This document shows, in pieces, positions 11,230 through 23,644 of a stretch of DNA of 64,000 nt. This DNA is from Notolepis coatsorum (taxonomy: Eukaryota > Chordata > Actinopteri > Aulopiformes > Paralepididae), in assembly GCA_963971535.1 (NCBI GenBank), contig OZ020601.1, positions 19,243,814 through 19,307,813 of the forward strand. Direction: 5' to 3'. How positions within the stretch are numbered: the stretch's first letter is position 1; every line of letters starts with the position of its first letter. The notes under the pieces are model-generated. The model saw nothing but the letters and a program-made list of their open reading frames with translations, did no database searches and had not been told where the DNA came from. A program made the position numbers and the translations under genes.

Positions 11230-12740
11230 TTTCATATACCTTCGGCCTTGGGCATATTAAACTTTACGTTTGCCTATGGATAGTTTAATATAAAACCATA
11301 ACTTAACGGCGCGCATAGCGTCACGTCATTGCTCCATGCGACGTTCGTGTGTTCTCATTCGCCTCGGAAATAACGCTTTGCAATTCATACAGTATTTTTC
11401 CCACGAGCTCTCAATAGCCTGGAATTCCTATACCAGCGTTTTGTTACCGAATGAACGCGCCTGTGCATATGTGAAACGTAAACAAACTGAAACGATAAAA
11501 CTATACCTCCCCAAATGGTTGTTCCCGTGGGCCGGTTCCGGAAATTACTATCCTAGTTTGTTCCCGTGAACTGCACTTCAATGTTATTCTTTGTATAACG
11601 GTAACTCGTCTCTCAATGCTCGTCGCGCTATCCGCAGCCGGTTCTTGACTCAATAAAGCAACGCGACGGGTCCTATAATACTTGTGCACATACGAACGAG
11701 ACTTAAACAGACAAACAAACAATAATACATATAAGTTAACGTGTGTGTATATCTGATTGTATTGGATCGCTGTACGTTTAGTCGGCCAACATCTGTTGCG
11801 ACAAGGCATTTATACCCTTGATATATAACTACACATCGTTATTAAAATCATAACGACCGAACCTGACTTCGAAATTTACCAGCGATATATTAGATTATAT
11901 ATACCTTTTAATCATACTCTCGGCCTCTTAACCCGCGACTAACGTCCTGTTTAATGTACTTTCCGCGACTGATGTCCCGTTTAATGTACATTTACGTACT
12001 CCCGGGACATCGCGTAATCATGTACTAACTAGGACATCGCGTGATCATCTTCCCGCTATCTGTATTGATCAATTGGTTAATTTAATCCAAAATACATCGT
12101 TTTCAGGAATGGAAGAGATTGTGAGCTTAGTTTGAGGTTGAAACAATGAATATTATGACGCTACTCTGGTAATTTCTAATTATGATTCCATCAGCTTCTC
12201 GGTCCTACTTCCCGCCTCTTTGCAAAGGAATCACAGAATGTTTTTAACAGAGTAGCGTTTTCAAGGATATCACATCATAATAAGCTCACGTATCTTCTTT
12301 TGTTGCCTATATTTTTTAGTCTGCATCAGCTAGACTAGGGGTAGCAATCCAACACCCTGTACTGTGTGCCTTAGCTTTTGGTCGGCTCCGACTCGACCAG
12401 GAATAGCACTTCAACCTTTGTGCCTAAACTTTTGGGACTAGCACATATAACCCATCCTTTCAGAACCGCCTGATAAGGACCCAGGTGCACGCGCGCCCTG
12501 GTAACGATTCTCAATACAGATCAGATATATTAATGCACATTATTCTTACTCAGCCATGATCTCAATATTTGACAACATTCTGTAATATTCACCTGGCACA
12601 GAGAAAAGCGGGAAGGCATTAATTCCTTTCCATACATTTTTGGTCGACCAGTCTATATACTCACTTTTCTCTGTATAGATGAAACGATACAGCATGCCGG
12701 GAGGACGCAAAAAGTCCGTCACAAGTTCGTAGACGCCAAT
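11230..12740 (-). other. Non-coding leader-like region inside LTR copy B, CpG-containing
   Basis: Directly inside LTR copy B the minus strand reads ATTGGCGTCTACGAAC, with a TGG that could be a primer-binding site two bases after the LTR. No gag-like frame follows. The stretch holds paired short direct repeats: CGCGACT.A.GTCC.GTTTAATGTAC twice near 11935-11990, GGACATCGCGT.ATCAT twice near 12005-12050, and TGTTCCCGTG twice near 11520-11570. It could be an unusually long retroelement leader or unrelated sequence. Confidence 0.35.
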
Positions 12741-13078
12741 TGTGGGATATTTGTAGATATCCTGATGAAGAATGTCTCAGTCAACCGAGGCTTGGACAAT
12801 AACAAGGGTTTATTAACCAAACAGATAGATTACATAGAGAGAATGGCTGAGGGGCTCTCCCCAGGTAGTCAGCTGAAGTGACCCAGGTAAAAGACCTTGA
12901 TTGTGGTCGGGAGGAGCCCTTTATAGTTCAACAAGGGGGGTGTGTGGTCCCATTTGATAGGTCAGGTGGGGGGGAGGGGGTACAGGTTTGGGGACACAGG
13001 GGAGGGGGGTGATTCCACAGAGAGGGGGGGGGGCACAGGTAAGGGGAACATATTTACATGAGGACATATTATACCACA
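12741..13078 (-). mobile_element. LTR copy B with adjacent primer-binding-site-like sequence
   Basis: It is nearly identical to LTR copy A over 338 bp, with TGTGG...CCACA ends, a TATA box and AATAAA on the minus strand. Its minus-strand 3' end is followed by AT then TGGCGTC, as expected for a 5' LTR and primer-binding site. Its other side has the same flank as copy A (ATGCCTATGATCAATAAA, then the LINE tail). Confidence 0.7.
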
Positions 13079-13260
13079 ATGCCTATGATCAATAAAAACG
13101 CGAACTTGAATCCCATCATCATATTTACATAGTCTGTCCACTATCTTTATTACTTTGTTATCCCCCCCCCCCCATCTATGTAAAGTGACCTTGCATGGGT
13201 CTCTTGAAAGGCGCTATGTAAAATGAAGCTATTATTATTGTTGTTGTTATTATTATTATC
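13079..13260 (+). mobile_element. LINE 3' tail next to LTR copy B
   Basis: Same flank as after copy A, with the terminal (ATT)/(GTT) tract extended. It matches the LINE tail at 18940-19000. Confidence 0.65.
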
Positions 13261-13412
13261 ATGTCTGTGTGCTGAGCTCAGTGAAGTTTCAACGGAGCAA
13301 GGTAATCTATTCTAATCAACAAATTGAAGTAGAAAGCATTCCGTTGTGGCCAATCTTATTTGGAAACATGACACGTCGCTTTAGCCTATATTCTCAAATT
13401 GCATTTAATGGC

Positions 13413-13529
13413 TGAATGAATGAAAACTTTATTTAACAGATTGCAGAATGGGTACAATACAGTACGGCTCAATACACACAATTGTTAAGGGGATGCAGAC
13501 CAGAGAAAGACTTTTGTCTTGTTTACATC
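13413..13529 (-). mobile_element. CAAT-tailed retroelement 3' fragment
   Basis: Reverse complement of the family 3' end: tail, AACTTTATTTAACAG, GGGTACAATACAG, GGGGATGCAGACCAGAG. It stops abruptly at 13529. Confidence 0.8.
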
Positions 13530-13657
13530 AGGGTCCCCCAACTCGAGTCCTCGATATCCTCGCGGACGGACCAGTATACCTTTATATCATATCATATTCA
13601 TATTCATATCATAGATTACTCTATCAGCCTACCAGCATGTAATACGTTCTTTGTTAG

Positions 13658-14024
13658 AACTCAACTCGTTATTATTTTGCGCATAGATTGCAGAAATACG
13701 GGGACGTTTTGATTTAGGCTTTGACACAGAATACAAGTCATGATATCACCCACACGATATATGCTCTGTGTCCAGAGCATGTATGCTTTTCATTCATTTA
13801 AGACACATTTATTGCAAGGGTTTTGTATACACATACACTCAACAAATAACCTCTGTCTGTTCTCGTTGCAATGCGTTTATATCGTGGGTGTTCATATGAC
13901 TTGTATTCTGCTTACAGCTTCGGGGTTCCACTCATTACGTTTAACAATGGCAAAGCCTTTTAAATATAATCAAAACGTTCCCGTATTTCTGCAATATATG
14001 CGCAAAATAATAACGGGTTGAGTT
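13658..14024. repeat. Long imperfect inverted repeat (hairpin)
   Basis: The arm 13658-13760 is repeated in inverted form at 13878-14024, separated by about 117 bp. Matching blocks include CGTTATTATTTTGCGCATA, TTGCAGAAATACGGG, ACGTTTTGATT and GAATACAAGTCAT. The right arm has extra sequence. Such a fold-back is typical of some MITEs; it lies just inside the right end of the Harbinger-like element. Confidence 0.75.
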
Positions 14025-14179
14025 ACGCGGAGCGCAGTCAGTGCTTATTTCCGCGTTGTAAAAATATTCTACCACCGGGCGCCAACTACGCATGGTCCGA
14101 CCTGTGCTTAAATATACGCACAAAGTCAAGCACAAGTTCAAATAGATAAATCCCACACTTTGCTTAGGAATGGTCGTAC

Positions 14180-14230
14180 GCACGGCTTAAGCACATATCT
14201 GTGCGTACGTCAGGTTGATACATGAGGGCC
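14180..14230 (-). mobile_element. Right end of PIF/Harbinger-like DNA element
   Basis: It ends TTGATACATGAGGGCC at 14230 and is followed by CTG. The terminus pairs with the left end at 5547 in 14 of 16 positions. Confidence 0.5.
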
Positions 14231-14239
14231 CTGGCTTAT

Positions 14240-14845
14240 AGTGCTTGGAAAGGAATTTGTTGATGCAAGTTTGTTAAAAAAAATTATGTTTGAAATTTTC
14301 AAATCAAGATTTCATGAGAATCACCCTTGGGGTGCTTGAGCACCTGCCTTTTTGAGCCTCATAAAAAAAGTGCCCTTTTTGAAGAAAAAATTATAATTTC
14401 CAACTGAAAAATGTCAGGATAGAATAAAAATATTAGGTAAAGAGAGAGAGATGCCCCATATTCCATTGCAGTTTGCACGGCCTCCTCAGCGTGCCTCTCC
14501 GCGGACCTATATATTTTATGCATAGCGTGGGTGGTGATGATGATGATGATAGAAACCGCTGTGGTGCATACAGTTGAATGCTGGTATTACACTCACTGAG
14601 GGACACGAAGAAGTCAAGTCCGATGGGATTTGGGAATCTCAAATACAAACCGGGATCGGAATAAAAAATGCATTTATATTAAACACTACAGAATATACAG
14701 CACTTCTTGGGGTCTGTAGGGTAAGCACTTATTCCCTCCCCGCTGAACATTTATGGAGATGTATGGGCCTTTTAAGTCAGTGATAAAAGTGTCTTTCAAG
14801 GATAAGTGAGCTCCAAAATCTTCAAAATCTTCAGCATCAAAAATC
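14240..14845. other. Intergenic sequence
   Basis: AT-rich, with a short (GAT)n run near 14535. I recognise no gene or element. Confidence 0.35.
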
Positions 14846-16430
14846 TTCAACTCGTGCAAAATGCGGCTGCACGGATACTAACTAGAACTAGAAAATTTGA
14901 TCACATCACACCAGTTTTGTCCACCCTACACTGGCTTCCTATTCAAGCCCGTTCTGACTTTAAAGTGCTACTCCTCACCTACAAAATTTTAAATGGGCTT
15001 GCACCGCTCTATCTATCCGATCTCATCTCCCGATACTCGCCCGCTCGTGCTCTGCGCTCACAAAATGCGGAGCTTCGATCGATTCCTAGGGTTAAAAAGA
15101 AATCCGCTGGCCACAGAGCCTTTGTCTACCGCGCTCCCTACCTGTGGAACAAATTACCTGCCGTCATCAGGGGCGCCTGCTCTGTCGAAGCTTTTAAATC
15201 CCTGCTTAAGACCCATCTTTTCTCTCTCTCCTTCAACCTACCCTGATCTCACCTGGTCGGGGACTGACCTTTAGATTAATCTGTCTAGTTTAGTTAGGAT
15301 GTCTATTTTCCCCCATGTCTGCTTTTTTGCAGCACCACAAACATGGGAACTCTCTAACTCCTCCCCCCTCCTCCCCCCTCCTCCCTCCCCCCCCTCCCCC
15401 CCCCCCCCCCCCCCCTTCCATCCCCCATCTCTCTGAGTGCCTGTCTCCTAGCGCTGACTAAGGTGATGGATGCCTCGGGGTCTTGGCCAAGATTGCAGTG
15501 ACTGCTCTACATGCACCACCGAGGCCTTGGATCAGCTACTTACCGTCGTCTGTCCGTGGTCCTGTCAACTGGTGTGTCAACGCGGTTTCATTGCTGGGTT
15601 AAGTACTTCTATTCTATTCACATAATATGCTTACTTCATATATCTACTCTATTCACATATATGCTTACCACTTGTATCTATTGGTATGTCCGCCCACTAC
15701 AATCACACGAGCTGTCTAACGCCTGTCCCGTCTCCCTGTCCCCCTGTGAGTTGCTGTCCTGGAGTGCTGACCGGAGTGTCGGACGTCCCGTGATGAAGGC
15801 CGGGAGGATGCGACCCTCTCTGCGTGCCCTCCTGTCTCCCTGTCTCCGGCTGTCTCTGAGCAATGACCGGAGTGTTGAATGTCCCGTGATTAAGACGGGG
15901 AGGACGCGACCCTCTTTGCGCCGCCCCTGTGCCTCAAATAGATTCGCTATCAGCTCTATCTTCAATCTTTCAAAATGTTCAGTTGCTATCGCTATCAGCT
16001 CTATCTTTAATCTTTCAAATGTTCAGTTGCTATTGCATGCACTCGTCTGTGTTTCACTACACACTTGAGTGCATGCTTACCAACTGTTAGTCTGCAACAC
16101 TACTATCACCGACATCTAAGAAGGGAGATCCCCCTTGAATGGCCCTTCTAAGTTTTCTCTCCTCCACACTGCCTGTGGAGCATTTTCCCCTATTGTTAGG
16201 TTTTAGTGAGTTTTTCCTTACCTTCGCGTGGGGTATGTATGGGAGTGCTTGCATTCTTTCATTTATTTGCATTTATTTTAAATTTGTTGGACCTTATGGT
16301 GTTCTTGTTCTGTTCTTGACTTATTGTTATGTTTTCTACTTGACTTGTTTAAAGAAGACATGTACAGCCCATGGGGACATTAACGTGTGTTGTCGGGCCT
16401 TATAAATACATTTGATTTGATTTGATTAGT
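14846..16430 (+). mobile_element. 5'-truncated CR1/L2-group LINE: ORF2 C-terminus and 3' UTR
   Basis: The frame ends at 15246 and encodes LVQNAAARILT, HWLPIQARSDFKVLLLTYK, APLYLSDLI, YLWNKLPAVIR and FKSLLKTHLFSLSFNLP, the conserved ORF2 C-terminal block of CR1/L2/Rex1-group LINEs. The RT and endonuclease are missing, as usual for 5' truncation. The 3' UTR is about 1.2 kb, includes a C-run (15355-15416), two internal tandem duplications (about 15760-15920 and 15946-16035), and ends CCTTATAAATACATTTGATT with a (TTGAT)n tail. Confidence 0.88.
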
Positions 16431-16489
16431 TTGTGATTCACATGCACAAAAAATTCACCAGAAGGCAGGAAATTAAGTCTTTGTAACAA

Positions 16490-16602
16490 AAATGTTCCTG
16501 GTGGGGGACTCCAGACCCCTGGCTTAAAAAGTGGCCTGACTGGGGCTATATTTCGCGCTATATCTCCGGTATGAATTATTTCCCCAGTCCGGCCCTGCAC
16601 AC
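16490..16602 (-). mobile_element. hAT-like DNA element terminal fragment
   Basis: It ends CCCCAGTCCGGCCCTG, the reverse of the CAGGGCCGGACTGG terminus common among fish hAT elements. The other terminus is not found. Confidence 0.45.
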
Positions 16603-16743
16603 ACACACTCTGGCCTACACACATGGATCCACCCCCAGCAGTGAGTCAGACTCTTCAATTAATTGCAGTGTTCCTCTCATCTGCTCTGACCCTCTTCAAC
16701 ACATAAACACTTCTCTCTCAACTCTATGACTAATCACACATAC

Positions 16744-16746
<3 letters not shown>

Positions 16747-16820
<74 letters not shown>

Positions 16821-16839
16821 CAGAGAGACTGACACAGCA

Positions 16840-16926
<87 letters not shown>

Positions 16927-16950
16927 AAGAGTGACAGAGAGAGAGATAGG
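16747..16950 (+). repeat. (GA)n microsatellite
   Basis: About 200 bp of GA dinucleotides with a few interruptions near 16801-16845. Confidence 0.98.
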
Positions 16951-17059
16951 CAGGTTGAGAACCAGTGTTTTCTATTGGCATTTGTTCAGGGATGGTTTGT
17001 GGATATGAAGGAGAGGAGAGGGCCTGGAGAGCACTGCCCTGGGTCCATATAGTATCCAC

Positions 17060-17342
17060 AATGCATTGTGCTGATGTGCGGCCATTGTCAATCAGTAATC
17101 ATAGACTGAATGAACAAAAGCAGCACACTGCCTACATACAATAACAACTAGAATGGGTGCTCAGTAGAGAACAAATGTCTGCGGTGTGCTATATTTGTTA
17201 ATACATATTTCTCCCCAATGAATGAAGGAGGTATGGCATGTACACATACGTCTGCTGTGGCCCCTTCAGGATGTGTGTGAGTCAGAAGTATTTTCATGCA
17301 GTTTGTGGTTTTCATTGAGATTGATTGCCTTTAGGATATTAT
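17060..17342. other. Intergenic sequence
   Basis: No gene or element recognised. Confidence 0.35.
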
Positions 17343-17550
17343 ATAAATGGTAAATGACTGCTTTTATATAGCGCTTTTATCCAAAGCACTTTACAATTTG
17401 TTCACTTTCACATTCACACACTGACGGCGGAGGCAACCATGCAAGGTGCCAACCTGCTCATTGGAAGCAATTAGGGGTTAAGTATCTTGCTCAAGACCAC
17501 TTCGACACGCTGCCCGGGAGGAGCGGGAATCAAACTGGGAACCTTCCTCT
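17343..17550 (-). mobile_element. tRNA-derived fish SINE copy (family D)
   Basis: It aligns with 30710-30905 across CACTGACGGCGGAGGCAACC, ATGCAAGGTGCCAACC, CTTGCTCAAGACC and CACTTCGACACGCTGCC. The 3' end on the minus strand reads TATAAAAGCAGTCATTTACC, an L2-type tail. The tRNA head is incomplete here. Confidence 0.65.
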
Positions 17551-17630
17551 CATTGTTTAAAGTTAATAAACAATTATTGTCTCATTACCTCATTGTTTAA
17601 AGTTAATAAACAATTATTGTCTCATTACCA
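17548..17630 (+). repeat. Two-copy 41-bp tandem repeat
   Basis: A unit starting CTCATTGTTTAAAGTTAATA and ending TTGTCTCATTAC occurs twice in a row. Confidence 0.9.
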
Positions 17631-17699
17631 GTCTGGTCTTTTTTTCTCTGCAGCCACACATGTCCCATGATGCAGGGTAATTCCCTTTTGCGATGTAGA

Positions 17700-18937
<1,238 letters not shown>

Positions 18938-18939
18938 TT

Positions 18940-19296
18940 CATTTCATATAGCGCCTTTCAGAAGACCCAAGGTCGCTTTACATAGGGGGGGGGGGGGGGG
19001 GAATAACAAAAGTAGCAAACATAGTGGACAGACACAACATACATACAAAGTGACAAATTAGGGGTTAAAGGCCAAGTTGAAGAGGTGGGTTTTGAGGAGT
19101 TTTTTGAATGAGTCCAGAGTTGGGGCGTTGCAGAGTTCTGTGGGGAGGGAGTTCCAGAGGGTGGGAGCTGCCACACTGAATGCTCTGTCCCCGAAGGTCC
19201 GCAGTCTGGTTCGGGGGATAAGGAGCTGATCAGTGTCCGTGGATCGCAGGGACCGTGGCTGAGTGTAGGGGTGGAGGAGGTCAGTGAGGTACTGAG
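18940..19296 (-). mobile_element. 5'-truncated CR1/L2-group LINE inserted in gypsy gag
   Basis: The minus strand encodes the ORF2 C-terminus: LRSTDTDQLLIPRTRLRTFG, DRAFSVAAPTLWNSLP and SFKKLLKTHLFNLAFNP, then a short 3' UTR ending AAGGCGCTATATGAAATGAAG and (TTA)n. The left and right host junctions share GGTTTA / GGTTA, a likely short target duplication. Removing the LINE joins the two gag parts. Confidence 0.88.
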
Positions 19297-19297
19297 G

Positions 19298-19451
19298 TTA
19301 CAGTAAATGTCCTTGGTCCCATTACAGACAGAAATGTTTTGTCATCTTCAATTCCATTAGCTCTGATGAAGTATCCAAAACGCTCTGTGTAACAGTTCCA
19401 TTGCTCCACATTGTCATCAAAAGGTCCAATATTACCAATAACTCCAGCCAT
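19298..19451 (-). pseudogene. Ty3/gypsy gag N-terminus
   Basis: An ATG at 19451 (minus) opens MAGVIGNIGPFDD, followed by QWNCYTERFGYFIRANGI and FLSVMGPRTFTV. The EQW..YTERF pattern is typical of vertebrate gypsy gag N-termini. The LINE then interrupts the frame. The start lies about 260 bp inside the LTR, a normal leader length. Confidence 0.85.
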
Positions 19452-19697
19452 CTTCTCAGCTCCTGATTATGGAGTGGAAACACTCACGGCAATGCAGTCA
19501 AACCTTTCTTTTCAGTGTCAACTGGATTTCCTTTCCTTGTAGCTGTTTCACGCGCGGCGCAACACACACTGTTCACCGCGAGCTACATACATGCTAACTC
19601 GGCTAAGCTAATACTTATAGCTAACTAAGCCGACAATGGAGGGAAACAAACGCCAGACAAACGTATTCTTCCCGACGAATTGCGCAGACTCAGACGT

Positions 19698-19709
19698 CCT
19701 CGTCGCCAA
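19698..19709 (-). promoter_or_regulatory. Primer-binding site of the gypsy element
   Basis: On the minus strand TTGGCGACGAGGACG begins a few bases after the LTR end. TGGCGACGAGG is the familiar primer-binding form of fish gypsy elements. Confidence 0.75.
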
Positions 19710-19713
19710 TTTA

Positions 19714-19913
19714 TGTTATATCCTGAGGACTTCTTTACCTCACCTGTACAACAATGATTACTGGACCACTACTTTAGTTTACCATATATTCTCAGATGAC
19801 AGCTCAGGTCCATACGTGCATTTACTTCCGGTTACACACAACACCTGTGGTTGGAAACTACGGCAAGTACAGTACAATACACCACAAAGTCCAGTTGTTA
19901 TCACTAGATAACA
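19714..19913 (-). mobile_element. 5' LTR of the Ty3/gypsy element (200 bp)
   Basis: On the minus strand it begins TGTTATCTAGTG and ends GGATATAACA, giving TGTTAT...ATAACA inverted ends. The primer-binding site and gag follow in order. A plus-strand 91-codon frame across it (19636-19911) is antisense noise. No second LTR of this family is seen. Confidence 0.78.
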
Positions 19914-20325
19914 TGTCGGTGGGTTGGATCTGTTATGTGTTGAGTTAGATCAAAACTGTCTAGGAGATTTATAAGCTCAATAGTTCTTGGGTCAGCTTTT
20001 TTATTGACATGAATATTTAGGTCTCCGTTTAGAACTACTTTGTCATATCTGGTGACACATAGTGATAATAGTTCAGAGAACTCCTGTATAAATATAGGCG
20101 AGTGCTTGGGTGGCCGATATATAATGACAATTAGTATTGATTCGATTTTGAGCTCGATAGCTAGATATTAAATTGATGTAAATTCACCTAGCTCAGTGAT
20201 TTTAAACAATAGGTTAGATGAGAAGATAGCTGCTCTTATGGTTTTTCTAGATATTTGATGAAAGCTAAAATTAGGCGGGCACGCTTCGATCATTGTTGCT
20301 GTTGCAGTGTCCTCGTTCAGCCAAA
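19914..20325 (-). pseudogene. LINE endonuclease (APE) domain remnant
   Basis: The minus strand gives WLNEDTATATMIEACPP, then IYRPPKHSPIF, EFSELLSLCVTRYDKVVL, NGDLNIHV and LDSFDLTQHITDPT, with frameshifts. This is the APE-type endonuclease of CR1/L2-group LINEs, including the GDLNIHV active-site region. The gypsy LTR inserted at its downstream edge, and the minisatellite abuts its upstream edge. Confidence 0.85.
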
Positions 20326-20329
20326 ATTA

Positions 20330-20945
20330 ATGTGTACATGTATGTGTGTCTCACAGAGAGATATTAATGTCTACATGTACGTGTGTCTCAGAGAGAGATA
20401 TTAATGTCTACATGTATGTGTGTCTCAGAGAGAGATATTAATGTCTACATGTACGCGTGTCTCAGAGAGAGATATTAATGTCTACATGTACGCGTGTCTC
20501 AGAGAGAGATATTAATGTCTACATGTATGTGTGTCTCAGAGAGAGATATTAATGTCTACATGTATGTGTGTCTCAGAGAGAGATATTAATGTCTACATCA
20601 TGTATGTGTGTCTCAGAGAGATATTAATGTCTACATGTATGTGTGACTCAGAGAGAGATATTAATGTCTACATGTATGTGTGTCTCAGATAGAGATATTA
20701 ATGTCTACATGTATGTGTGTCTCAGAGAGAGATATTAATGTCTACATGTATGTGTGTCTCAGAGAGATATTAATGTCTACATGTAGTGTCTCAGAGAGAG
20801 ATATTAATGTCTACATATATGTGTGTCTCAGAGAGAAATATTAATGTCTACATGTATGTGTGTCTCAGAGAGAGATATTAATGTCTACATGTATGTGTGT
20901 CTCAGAGAGAGATATTAATGTCTACATGTATGTGTGTCTCAGGTT
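20330..20945 (+). repeat. 37-bp minisatellite
   Basis: About 16 units beginning GAGATATTAATGTCTACATG and containing TGTGTGTCTCAGAGA. Units vary by T/C in TGTAYGYGTG and by loss of one GA. Confidence 0.97.
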
Positions 20946-23327
20946 TCACAGCATTTCATTATGTAAAGCCTCATATTTCCTGGCTCATCTTCAGTCTCAG
21001 GTTGTGAAGGTAAAGGAGACTCAACTCCCTCAGGGAAGGGCTGCAGTTTCCTGAAGCCTGTCGACTTAATGAGCGTGTTCAAATGAACAACCTCCTAGGA
21101 GAGGAATGAAGAACAGATTAGACATGAGGGATTATGAGGAACTAATGTATAGATATAATACTTTAAAGTATAATGAACAACAATAATAATTAGAAAGGTG
21201 CACTCAGTAGAGCACAAATCTCCACCAGGCAGCACGCCGACACAGACAAACAAAAATACTAAAACACTGACGCTTTCCTTATAGTTAGTAGCAGTAGCAT
21301 TATGCTAATGGTATCAAATACTCAGACAAACACACTGACCGCTCTCCAATAGAATTCCGTTAGCCCCCCATTAGCATGCTAACGCTAGATGGTAACAGGA
21401 AGTGTAGGAAGGGTGTTAGGAAGCATAGGAAGGATGTTAGGAAGCATAGGAAGAATGTTAGGAAGCTTAGGAAGGGCTGCCTTTTCGCCGATCAACCAAT
21501 ACATTGTTGGAAAGTTGAATTTGCCGCCTTTCGATCGTGACCCCATTCAACCTATTGCGTGATTCCATTCTCGAGTTACAAGACAAAACATCCGGCGAGT
21601 GTCATTTGACAAGCCGTTCGGACAAGTGTCCACGTCCGGTTGTGAGCAGTCCTGAACTGATCAGTCACCGCTGATGCTCCAAAATAGCCCTCTCAAAGCA
21701 TGGTTCCTTTCTGCTAGGTGGCATATTATGGCAATCACTCTGTACATTACACCTCTCCAGTGGTGCACCTCAAGATGCATCAAATCCTGGTTGATCTGAT
21801 CTATGGCTGTCAATAGTTTTGAGCCTTGTCTGGAGGAGTTCATGCCAACTCGTCATATTAGTAATGTGAGTCTTTGAATACTCATGTTCATTTAAATGAC
21901 TTGCTATGTTCTTCTACCGGACTGTTGAGGCAACAGGAGTTGAGCAACAGGGGTATTCGAATCAGGCCGGCATTAGCCTTGATCTATATCAGAGGTTCAG
22001 TTGGTTGGCTCGCCATCTTGTATCAGTCCGGCACACTGCCTCATCCCGCGTGGGCACACGTGGTGATGGGTGGTCCGCCGGGACTCCTGAACTGCTCCCA
22101 GGGTGGAACGGGGTGCTAGAAAAACCTGGCCTGCGTTAAGCAGGCATTCAGAAAATAAAAGCTATTTACCATCTTTTATCGCTTCATCATCTTTTCATTG
22201 CTTTCAGAATGAATAATAAATCAGGCTACTTTTAGCTATGCTAAGCTAAAGTAGGCTACCTTATCACAGCACGTGGGAATGTCCGTCTGTCCCATGCTAA
22301 GTTAGGCTGAAGTCTGTCCCATGCTAAGTTAGGCTGAAGTGCGCTAGCATATGGGACATTCCTCACGTTCCATATTAAACTCTCAAAAACAGTCAAAATG
22401 TATATAGACCATGTTCTTATCGTACAGCATATCAATACAATTATAAGTACTTCTGAAATGGTTTCTTTCTAGTTTTCATTTAACCAAATTGAGCTTGAAG
22501 CTTCGTTAGCATGACTCAGGATGAAGCTACATTATTAGCTTATAGCATTGAGCTAACGATTTTGTACATTCGACAAATGGACAGCACAATATTGATGAAA
22601 CTCACTAAAACCGCAGGCTACTTTAACTGCAACGCTTCTTCGGTTTTGTAACTGGAGGAATCTTTTATAACTGTTTGACAACTGTTTTTGTGGTGGTATT
22701 TCATCTCGGTATCCAGCAACATTTAGCTGCGGCTATCTCCGTCAATCTGGAATCTCATCTGGCGTAGTGCAAGACTCACCTGCCGTAAAGCAAGGTGTGG
22801 CTGTCGTGACATCTATCTACGTCATGAAGTAATTTAAAGGGCAGTGCAGCAATTAAGGATTTGGCCAAAGTTGCTAATCTCATACGAATATACATATGAC
22901 CCAATAATATTAACTACTTATGTTCTTACATAATAGCATTAACTATTTATGTTCTTATTCAATGGCATTAACTATGGCATGTCCCTATGACTAAATAGTT
23001 ATGAATCTGAAACCTGGGTTACACATGCAAAACAGAAGACTGAGTCTGTACTAACCGAATACAGAAGCCATGTTTTTTAAGACCTTTTTAAGACCACTTT
23101 CAATAGAATTTAATACTTATGTCATGGCCATACCAGCAAAGAATTATGAAGGAAAATGACTAAGAAGTAATTCCATATGTATTGGCCTGATAGGCTATTA
23201 CCATACTGCTTACTTTGCAGCCCGGACATTTCCCCCCCAAACACATTTAAACATGATACAGAGAAGTTATCGCAACATAGCAACAATTTCCTAATCTAAT
23301 CCAATTTTATTCAATCTGACTTTTTAA
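20946..23327. other. Intergenic sequence with small tandem duplications
   Basis: No gene recognised. It contains a roughly 21-bp repeat (GGAAGCATAGGAAGGATGTTA, about three copies near 21415-21475) and a two-copy 31-bp repeat near 22287-22343 (GTCTGTCCCATGCTAAGTTA). GCTAAGCTA-rich stretches are common in fish intergenic DNA. A plus-strand 77-codon frame at 21906-22139 is unidentified. Confidence 0.4.
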
Positions 23328-23560
23328 CTCATTGAGCGCCATGCTGTTTTCCCATCTTTAATCCCTGGCGCCAGCATTATTGACAATTTTCGCGATGTTT
23401 GCGGACCCATCGCATGTTCTGTATTATAGCTATGGAGACAATAGTATGGCTCATTTGACAGACACTATATAGTCCAACAATGACAAACCATTTTGTTTCT
23501 TCATACTTTCGTTACTATTCCAGGCTAAACATCGCCCGTTTAGAAATAATCCAGTCTCGT
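23328..23560 (+). mobile_element. TTAA-target DNA element, left-end fragment
   Basis: TTAACTCATTGAGCGCCA matches the terminus of the element at 36871 with one change. The following TATAGCTATGG and CTCATTTGACA also occur in the copy at 25637. Confidence 0.7.
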
Positions 23561-23644
23561 TTATATATATAGTATAGCATGTGATGTCTTGGGCTTTATA
23601 TCACAGAACTCTGGCAGAGTCATAATAACAGAGTTATACTCTCT

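Noticed and set aside
6841-12740. Complete LTR retrotransposon between LTR copies A and B
   Set aside because: The inner side of copy A carries host-type flank (LINE tail), not a polypurine tract, and no gag or pol is found between them.
15511-16068. 185-codon plus-strand frame
   Set aside because: Falls in the LINE 3' UTR, including its tandem duplications; no recognised domain.
19636-19911. 91-codon frame with a good start context (MEGNKRQ...)
   Set aside because: Antisense to the gypsy LTR, primer-binding site and leader, which explain the sequence better.
20330-20945. Possible CRISPR-like array
   Set aside because: The 37-bp units are head-to-tail with no unique spacers; it is a eukaryotic minisatellite.
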